Source: Sphingobacteriaceae bacterium (lineage in GTDB: Bacteria > Bacteroidota > Bacteroidia > Sphingobacteriales > Sphingobacteriaceae). From it: a stretch of 8,938 nucleotides of DNA. The position numbers and the translations under genes were made by a program. This document shows, one piece after another, positions 1 to 4,615 of this stretch; positions within the stretch are counted from its first letter, which is position 1; the number at the start of each line of letters is the position of its first letter. The stretch lies in assembly GCA_025450155.1 (NCBI GenBank), contig JANWIB010000147.1, positions 1 through 8,938 of the forward strand, given 5' to 3'. The notes below the pieces were generated by a model, which did no database searches, was not told the origin of the DNA, and worked only from the letters and a program-made list of their open reading frames with translations.

Positions 1-2
1 CA

Positions 3-962
3 ACAAGTGGTAAGATACGCGTGAGCGGGGCCACTTCCAGTGGCACTCCGGTAATGGATGAAAGTGACAGTTTTTTTACTATTAAAGGGGTAGAGGTACT
101 TCAACCCAATGGAGGAGAGCAATGGATAGCGGGTAGAACCTATACTGTCAGCTGGCAAACTTATATTGCAGACCAATTACGCCCGTTGATATCTACTGAT
201 GGTGGTAGACTCTGGCAGGACATGCTGGGCGGTGCTTCTGTAGATGCACAAGCCAAGCAGTTTACATGGACGATACCAAGTTATATGAATAGTTCGCAGT
301 GTTTAATTTTTTTAGGTAATTCCTATTCTACAATAACTGACCAGAGCAATGCTTTCTTTACCATAAGTAATGGTCTTAGTATAACCAGCCCTGCAGAAGG
401 AGATATATGGGTAGATAATGGTAGTTACACCATTGCCTGGACAGGCAATGCTACTGCAACCTACAATATAGATATGCTTAACTACGATGGCCGATGGGTG
501 CGCCTTAATACCGCACCGGTTACTGGTAACAGTGCCAGGTTAAGTATACCCAATCAACCTTGCGAAAGTGAAGTGTCCAGCGCTGTTCGTATAACGCGTA
601 TCAGCAACGGGGAAATGTTACAGAGCGAACCTATTACGCTGATGGATGGCCCCGATAAAGACTGCGATGATTATTTAACGGGAAATACTATCGTTAATAG
701 TAAAGCAGCAATAAATATTTATCCAAACCCGGCTACCGATGTAGTAACTGTTAAAGGTGAAAAACTAAAAGAAGCCAAAACTGTAAAAGCAACGATACAA
801 ACACTGGATGGTTTCCAAACCCTGCCTGCCCAATGGTTGAGTAAGAATGGTGAAACGTGGCAATTAAATGTAGATCAGTTAAAATCAGGACTATATACAC
901 TCTACTTACAAACAGATAGTGGAAGCAGCTTTACTGTAAAATTGATAAAGGAAGAAAAGTAA
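3..962 (+). CDS. T9SS-secreted protein with Ig-like repeats, C-terminal part (5' truncated)
   Basis: The reading frame is open to the left edge (first complete codon at base 3), so the ATG at 21 is almost certainly internal and the true start lies upstream. About 319 residues are visible. Counting from the ATG at 21, a repeat of roughly 94 residues is seen: 'DESDSFFTI' (13-21) leads into a PNGGEQW...YTVSW stretch, and 'DQSNAFFTI' (107-115) leads into a more diverged PAEGDIW...YTIAW stretch. These look like tandem beta-sandwich (Ig-like, KNH/Ser-Thr-rich family type) modules. Residues 231-311 form a type A T9SS sorting domain: INIYPNPATD at its start, a LKSGLYTLYL strand and a basic C-terminal VKLIK. 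The family role is export through the outer membrane by T9SS with removal or anchoring of that domain. The catalytic or binding part, if any, lies upstream of the window. Confidence is high for the T9SS tail and moderate for the Ig-like fold. Confidence 0.85.
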   Translation, partial: TSGKIRVSGATSSGTPVMDESDSFFTIKGVEVLQPNGGEQWIAGRTYTVSWQTYIADQLRPLISTDGGRLWQDMLGGASVDAQAKQFTWTIPSYMNSSQCLIFLGNSYSTITDQSNAFFTISNGLSITSPAEGDIWVDNGSYTIAWTGNATATYNIDMLNYDGRWVRLNTAPVTGNSARLSIPNQPCESEVSSAVRITRISNGEMLQSEPITLMDGPDKDCDDYLTGNTIVNSKAAINIYPNPATDVVTVKGEKLKEAKTVKATIQTLDGFQTLPAQWLSKNGETWQLNVDQLKSGLYTLYLQTDSGSSFTVKLIKEEK

Positions 963-997
963 GAGGGTAGCTTCTTAGAATAAATTATATAAATAAA

Positions 998-1120
998 GAG
1001 ACTGTCTCAAAAATCAAAAAATAGTTGCTTTTAAATACAGTTCATTACGAACGCAGTGAGGATCTCGATCATCATTTCTGCATTGTTGAATAAGATTCCT
1101 CACTCCGTTCGGAATGACAG
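998..1120. repeat. REP/MITE-like intergenic inverted repeat
   Basis: The left arm (1042-1065) and right arm (1093-1117) are inverted complements over about 24 bp, with two mismatches and one single-base bulge. They share the core CGAACG(C/G)AGTGAGGA. The 27-nt middle (1066-1092) is unpaired. A short near-palindrome, GAGACTGTCTC (998-1008), lies just upstream and may mark the outer edge of the same element. A 17-bp exact inverted copy of the right-arm core recurs at 6928-6944, which supports a dispersed repeat rather than a one-off hairpin. Comparable palindromic intergenic elements are common in Bacteroidota genomes. No transposase is present, so any mobility would be in trans. It could also act as a transcript-end hairpin for the upstream T9SS gene, but no clean T-tract follows. 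Confidence 0.7.
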
Positions 1121-1137
1121 CCAACGTGGCTTTTATT

Positions 1138-1707
1138 ATGGATAAAGCCTCTTTAAGAAAATTATATACTCAAAAGCGTAGTGAACTTTCTTCTTTTCAA
1201 ATAGGAGAAGCTTCTGCTACTGTTGCCCAAAATTTTGCCAAACTTTCATTAGCGGGTATAAAGTATTTGCATGCATTTTATCCCATTGTGGGTAAAGCCG
1301 AAATGGATAGTTTGAAAATTATTGAATGGTTGCGTGAAACTCAGCCTGAAATAAACTTAGTGCTTTCAAAAAGCGATTTAAAAAATCATTCCTTGTCGCA
1401 TTTTATATGGGAAGAAGACACCCCACTAGCCATCAATAGCTGGGGAATTACAGAGCCTGAACATGGTGAATTAGTTGAATCCGGGCAGTTAGATATGATT
1501 CTTGTACCCCTATTGGTTTTTGACAAAAGAGGAAACCGGGTGGGCTACGGAAAGGGCTTTTACGACCGCTTTTTAAGCCAGTGCCGACCCGATGTACAGA
1601 AGGTAGGATTATCTTTTTTTGATCCTATTGAAGAAATTAGTGACGCCAATCAATTTGATATTACCTTAGATGTATGTATTACGCCCAATAAAATCTGGCA
1701 ATTTTAA
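1138..1707 (+). CDS. 5-formyltetrahydrofolate cyclo-ligase
   Basis: The product is a 189-residue cytosolic enzyme of the MTHFS/5-FCL family. The family converts 5-formyl-THF plus ATP to 5,10-methenyl-THF, recycling a dead-end folate into one-carbon metabolism. Family signatures are the N-terminal KASLRKLYTQKR helix (residues 3-14), the folate-site strand YPIVGKAEMDS (48-58), and the strongly diagnostic LLVFDKRGNRVGYGKGFYDR stretch (125-144) holding the nucleotide-binding glycine loop. Length is normal for the family. I chose the ATG at 1138. The in-frame ATG at 1114 lies inside the right arm of the REP-like repeat and would add eight residues (MTANVAFI) with no family counterpart. No clear promoter or Shine-Dalgarno is visible in the short gap after the repeat. 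The stop overlaps that of exonuclease III on the opposite strand by 4 bp. Confidence 0.93.
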   Translation: MDKASLRKLYTQKRSELSSFQIGEASATVAQNFAKLSLAGIKYLHAFYPIVGKAEMDSLKIIEWLRETQPEINLVLSKSDLKNHSLSHFIWEEDTPLAINSWGITEPEHGELVESGQLDMILVPLLVFDKRGNRVGYGKGFYDRFLSQCRPDVQKVGLSFFDPIEEISDANQFDITLDVCITPNKIWQF

Positions 1708-2471
1708 AATTTCAATTCCAACAATACGGGGCAATGATCCGAATGCTTGGCTTCGGGTAAAATAGCTGATCGTTTTAAATAAGGTTCCATTTCTTTACTT
1801 ACCATATTATAATCAATACGCCAGCCCAGGTTCTTGTTGCGGGCATTTGCCCTGAAACTCCACCAGGTATACTGGTGCGGTTCCCGGTTAAAATGCCGAA
1901 AGGAATCAATAAAACCTGTATTCACAAAATTTTCCATCCATTCCCGCTCTTCCGGTAAAAAGCCCGATGAGTTCGCGTTAGATTTTGGATTATGAATATC
2001 AATAGGTTTGTGGCAAATATTATAATCGCCGGAGATGATCAGCTTAGGATAATCTAACTTTAATCGATCAATATACTCCTGAAAATGATCCAAATACCTA
2101 AACTTAAACGCTTGCCTTAAATCTCCGCTTGAGCCGGATGGGAAGTAGGTGCTCATCACCGAGAAATCTTCAAAATCTGCACGGATGATCCGGCCTTCAC
2201 AATCATATTCATCAAAACCACATTGGTATTCTACGTGCTTGGGGGTATGTTTGGTGAGTATAGCCGTGCCACTGTAACCCTTCTTTTGCGCAGGGTTCCA
2301 GTAATGCTGGTAACCTAATTGTTCCAATAAATGTAGTTCGGTTAATTGATCAGGAGAGGCTTTTATTTCCTGCAAACACACGATGTCGGCATCTGTAGCC
2401 TGTAGCCAGGTTAACCAATTTTTATTTAAAGCAGAACGAATTCCGTTGACGTTATAGGTAATAATTTTCAT
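1704..2471 (-). CDS. xth: Exodeoxyribonuclease III (AP endonuclease, ExoIII/APE1 family)
   Basis: The product is a 255-residue DNA-repair enzyme of the endonuclease/exonuclease/phosphatase superfamily. It cleaves 5' of abasic sites and trims blocked 3' ends in base-excision repair in the cytoplasm. All active-site blocks are present: YNVNG with N7, LQEIK with the metal-binding E35, GYSGTA (65-70), STYFPSG with Y109, SGDYN with D149 and N151, the WWSFR...GWRIDY DNA-contact region (203-221), and KHSDH (242-246) with the catalytic Asp-His pair D245/H246. Length is typical. The start ATG overlaps the cyclophilin stop as ATGA, so translation is probably coupled to the upstream gene. The 3' end shares a TTAA with the convergent folate gene, leaving no room for a separate terminator. 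I see no missing residues or frameshifts. Confidence 0.96.
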   Translation of the reverse strand: MKIITYNVNGIRSALNKNWLTWLQATDADIVCLQEIKASPDQLTELHLLEQLGYQHYWNPAQKKGYSGTAILTKHTPKHVEYQCGFDEYDCEGRIIRADFEDFSVMSTYFPSGSSGDLRQAFKFRYLDHFQEYIDRLKLDYPKLIISGDYNICHKPIDIHNPKSNANSSGFLPEEREWMENFVNTGFIDSFRHFNREPHQYTWWSFRANARNKNLGWRIDYNMVSKEMEPYLKRSAILPEAKHSDHCPVLLELKF

Positions 2472-3184
2472 TTTTTCATGATCAACTTGCTTCTAAAAGC
2501 ATCTTTAAGAAGCTCTTTTTCCAGTTTTTTCGCCTCCTGCTTCGTTAATACACTCACTTCCATTTTAATATCTTCTTTCGGTCGGTTATTTGCATCGGTA
2601 GCAACTAGAGCAATGGCATCTACCATTTCCCAACCCTTTACAATCTCGCCATAAACGGTATAATTTTGGTCAAGATGTGGAGTTCCGCCCACCGTTTTAT
2701 AAATTACCCGTTGCCATTCCGGAATTTTACGTCCTTTGGTTTGTTCCATACGATTCAATTCTTCATCGGCAAATACTCTTCCTTGCACCAGGTAAAACTG
2801 GCACGAGCTGGATGCCTTTTCAGGATTATTGTCTCTTGCAGCTGCCAAAACACCCTTTTTATGAAATAGGCTGTCGTTAAATTCAGCCTTTACGGTGTAG
2901 CCTAAATCCCCTTCCCCCAGTAATTGGCCCGGTTGCGCTACTTTAGAATCGGGATCTCCTCCCTGGATCATAAACTGGCTGATCACACGATGAAAAAGTG
3001 TTCCGTTATAAAAGCCTTCGTTAGCCAGTTTCAAAAAGTTGTCCCGGTGTAGGGGCGTTTCATTATAGAGACGAACAATGCATTCGCCTTTACCGGTTTT
3101 TATGCGCACATAACTGTTTTTGGGCTTTGCTGCAAATGCATAAATAGAAGTTAAAATTAAGAGCGAGCTGAGGATCTTTTTCAT
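2468..3184 (-). CDS. Exported cyclophilin-type peptidyl-prolyl cis-trans isomerase
   Basis: The product is 238 residues. It starts with a Sec signal peptide (MKK, hydrophobic LSSLLILTSIYAFA, likely cut near residue 18-19), so it acts in the periplasm, presumably as a folding catalyst for envelope proteins. The cyclophilin domain spans about residues 24-212. Catalytic and pocket motifs are FHRV (64-67, catalytic R66), F71-M72 and Q74 in QFMIQGGDP, and the FYLVQG strand (130-135). The Trp of human CypA's drug-binding loop is absent. An insertion of about 20-30 residues (137-168, FADEELNRMEQ...) replaces that loop. The usual His before the TVYGEIVKG strand is Tyr175, as in many bacterial members. 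A basic, Lys-rich helical tail follows (215-238). The stop overlaps the exonuclease III start by 4 bp. A 45-bp gap separates it from the 112-aa gene upstream, with no convincing promoter in it. Confidence 0.94.
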   Translation of the reverse strand: MKKILSSLLILTSIYAFAAKPKNSYVRIKTGKGECIVRLYNETPLHRDNFLKLANEGFYNGTLFHRVISQFMIQGGDPDSKVAQPGQLLGEGDLGYTVKAEFNDSLFHKKGVLAAARDNNPEKASSSCQFYLVQGRVFADEELNRMEQTKGRKIPEWQRVIYKTVGGTPHLDQNYTVYGEIVKGWEMVDAIALVATDANNRPKEDIKMEVSVLTKQEAKKLEKELLKDAFRSKLIMKK

Positions 3185-3229
3185 ATTCGAATTTATAAAT
3201 TGTAGACAGAAAATAAGATTGATAGTTTA

Positions 3230-3568
3230 TTATACATTTTCAAAATAATCAACAATCAGCGATTTCATCAGCATTTCCTGCTCCAGTAATGTATAGTTGG
3301 GAATTGGCTTTACCAGCTTCCAATGGGGCCAGCCATCCTGATCCAGCGCCTCTAATTCATAAAAGCCTAATTCGCTAAACAGGCGGCAATTGGCAATATG
3401 CATCAGTTCTTCTTTTTGGCGCTTGCTAAATTTGCGTGGCCCTTTACCTAATTCCTGCACCCCAATTAAAAACAACAGCACCTTGATATCCGGTTTATCG
3501 GTATCAAAATCGGCAGCTATCTTTTGCTGTAGAGAATTCCATTTTGAATTTATTTCGGCAGGGGTCAT
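3230..3568 (-). CDS. Conserved hypothetical protein, 112 aa
   Basis: I cannot assign a named family. The product is soluble, without signal peptide or membrane segment, and probably mostly helical. An N-terminal stretch (MTPAEINSKWNSLQQKI) precedes a hydrophobic segment and a basic patch (IKVLLFLIGVQELGKGPRKF, 28-47). A helix follows, SKRQKEELMHIANCRLF (48-64), then an aromatic C-terminal half with GFYE (68-71), DGWPHWK (78-84) and a PIPNYTLLEQEMLMKSLIVDYFEN tail. The internally consistent composition and tight operon spacing indicate a real gene: its ATG is 9 bp after the acetyltransferase stop. My recollection is that similar uncharacterised proteins occur in Bacteroidota, but I cannot verify this here. 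A nucleic-acid or protein-binding role is possible from the GKGPRKFSKRQK patch, but that is only a guess. Confidence 0.8.
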   Translation of the reverse strand: MTPAEINSKWNSLQQKIAADFDTDKPDIKVLLFLIGVQELGKGPRKFSKRQKEELMHIANCRLFSELGFYELEALDQDGWPHWKLVKPIPNYTLLEQEMLMKSLIVDYFENV

Positions 3569-3577
3569 AATTGAATG

Positions 3578-4057
3578 CTATAATAATTTAGAAAAGGCTT
3601 CTTCAGAAAGTTCATAGTTTATCCATTCGTTATTTTGATTAGCTCCAAGTCGCTCATAAAAACGCATACCATCATTATTCCAAGGTGCAACAGTCCATTT
3701 TATAGTGCAACAGTTATTTTTTCTGGCTTCTTCTGCAACTGCTCTCATTAGCATTTCTCCAATGTTCATTCCTCGAAAGCCTTCATTAACATATAATTCT
3801 TTAATATAGATTGCGGGTTTATTAACAGCCGTATAGGGTAGAAAATAATAAACAATCATTCCGGCAAGTTTACCGTCTTCTATTTCAGCAACGAAACTGT
3901 AAAAATCGGGAGGAGATTTTTTAAATCCTTTTTCAAGAACGATCTCCGGTGTTATTTTAAAGGAATCTATATACTTCTCAAATACTGCAAGATCATGCAT
4001 TAATATCCAGAGGGGCTGCACATCTTGCGGTTTGCTTTTTCTGATAATCGGCGTCAT
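3578..4057 (-). CDS. GNAT family N-acetyltransferase, spermidine/spermine acetyltransferase-like
   Basis: The 159-residue product transfers acetyl from acetyl-CoA, probably to an amine in the cytoplasm. The overall pattern matches the SSAT-like branch of GNAT proteins: IRKSKPQDVQPLWILMHDLAVFEKY (residues 5-29), the IYIKELYV strand (83-90), the CoA pyrophosphate loop RGMNIGE (95-101), the IKWTVAPWNNDGMRFYERLGA core (119-139) and a terminal EWINYEL strand (144-150). The first Gly of the usual RGxGxG loop is Asn98, a mild deviation. I chose the ATG at 4057 over the in-frame ATG at 4105. The extra 16 residues (MAIHRKFYPF...) do not fit GNAT N-termini, and a TACATTTG -7 box lies at 4069-4062, inside that extension. 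It probably heads the minus-strand run that continues into the 112-aa gene 9 bp downstream. The substrate (polyamine, thialysine or other) cannot be decided from sequence. Confidence 0.88.
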   Translation of the reverse strand: MTPIIRKSKPQDVQPLWILMHDLAVFEKYIDSFKITPEIVLEKGFKKSPPDFYSFVAEIEDGKLAGMIVYYFLPYTAVNKPAIYIKELYVNEGFRGMNIGEMLMRAVAEEARKNNCCTIKWTVAPWNNDGMRFYERLGANQNNEWINYELSEEAFSKLL

Positions 4058-4061
4058 AAGG

Positions 4062-4069
4062 CAAATGTA
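4062..4069 (-). promoter_or_regulatory. Putative -7 box for the acetyltransferase operon
   Basis: On the minus strand TACATTTG matches the Bacteroidota primary sigma -7 consensus TAnnTTTG exactly. Transcription would begin about 6-7 nt after the box, essentially at the ATG at 4057, giving a leaderless or nearly leaderless mRNA. This supports the 4057 start. The upstream -33 TTG element is not convincing. Confidence 0.5.
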
Positions 4070-4154
4070 ATCATTGAATGGATAGAACTTCCGGTGAATT
4101 GCCATTAGAATTTAAAGAATCTACACAAAAACAGGCACTTATTTTAAAATAAAT

Positions 4155-4197
4155 GTTACAAGGGGTTCTAATAAGGATGTTTAATTAACTTTGTAAC
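4155..4197 (+). promoter_or_regulatory. Inverted repeat GTTACAA-N29-TTGTAAC at the metal-module promoter
   Basis: Perfect 7-bp arms lie at 4155-4161 and 4191-4197. The right arm overlaps the last three bases of the -7 box (4186-4193) and extends to the expected transcription start, so a dimeric repressor bound there would block initiation. The spacing is too wide for one compact dimer site, so looping or two half-sites would be needed. Between the arms lies a TTAATTAA palindrome (4181-4188). The placement is suggestive, but 7-bp arms can occur by chance in AT-rich DNA. Confidence 0.35.
4186..4193 (+). promoter_or_regulatory. Putative -7 box for the His/Cys-rich protein and TonB receptor
   Basis: TAACTTTG matches TAnnTTTG exactly. 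It is followed by TAACGGACTTAA and the ATG at 4206, so the predicted leader is only about 6 nt. The -33 element is weak (TTC at 4166-4168 at the right distance, not TTG), which would fit a promoter dependent on an activator or tightly regulated. Confidence 0.5.
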
Positions 4198-4205
4198 GGA
4201 CTTAA

Positions 4206-4547
4206 ATGCAAGCGGTAAAAAAATCTTTCGAAAAGGCAATTCTCCTGATATTGTTACTGACGTTTTCAGTAGCAGTGGTGCCATTGGATTTTTATCACGA
4301 TCATGCTGAAGAAACCGTTTGTAAAGAATTCACTAAAAATGGCTCCTGCCAGCATAAACTTCATTTATCAAAAAAATCCAACGCTTGTTGGGCTTGCGCT
4401 GTTCATTACGACAAAACATATATTCGTCCTGAAGGTGCTGAGACAAAAAAATTTACGCCTATAAATACTTTGTCTTCTACAGGCGAAGTAATAGGGTATA
4501 CTATCAAATTAATTGCTACTTCGCTTCGGGGGCCTCCTGTGGGATAA
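4206..4547 (+). CDS. Small His/Cys-rich membrane or exported protein, C-terminal SLRGPP motif
   Basis: The 113-residue product has a basic N-terminus (MQAVKKSFEK), a hydrophobic segment (about 11-27, AILLILLLTFSVAVVPL) with no clear signal peptidase site, and a segment rich in potential metal ligands. These are H31, H33, C39, C48, H50, H53, C61, C64 and H67, including H-D-H and CWAC (CxxC) motifs. The tail ends in SLRGPPVG. From memory, small Bacteroidota proteins with this layout and a terminal LRGPP motif occur next to TonB-dependent receptor genes. No enzymatic domain is evident. The TonB receptor starts 68 bp downstream on the same strand, so co-transcription is likely. I infer a periplasmic or inner-membrane metal-binding or metal-sensing role. 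The metal is unknown, and a structural disulfide role for the cysteines is an alternative. Confidence 0.82.
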   Translation: MQAVKKSFEKAILLILLLTFSVAVVPLDFYHDHAEETVCKEFTKNGSCQHKLHLSKKSNACWACAVHYDKTYIRPEGAETKKFTPINTLSSTGEVIGYTIKLIATSLRGPPVG

Positions 4548-4615
4548 TTTTAAAACATTCAGGACATCTTTTAAGGGGTGTTCGATCAATTTATTGGTTT
4601 AAAATTATCTTAATC

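Noticed and set aside
998..1008. GAGACTGTCTC as the terminal repeat of an insertion sequence
   Set aside because: There is no transposase, no partner terminal repeat and no target duplication. I treat it only as a possible edge of the REP-like element.
963..1113. Intrinsic terminator after the T9SS gene
   Set aside because: The inverted repeat has a 27-nt loop and no T-run directly after its right arm, so a rho-independent terminator is not supported.
2666..2880. Two overlapping 67-aa plus-strand reading frames inside the cyclophilin gene
   Set aside because: They are antisense to a gene with clear catalytic motifs, and have no family-like features or promoter.
3390..3617. 75-aa plus-strand reading frame over the 112-aa gene
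   Set aside because: It is antisense to a better-supported gene, and its composition looks like a shadow frame.
4548..4615. Separate promoter for the TonB receptor
   Set aside because: No TAnnTTTG or TAnnTTCG box is seen in this 68-bp gap, so co-transcription with the upstream small gene is simpler.
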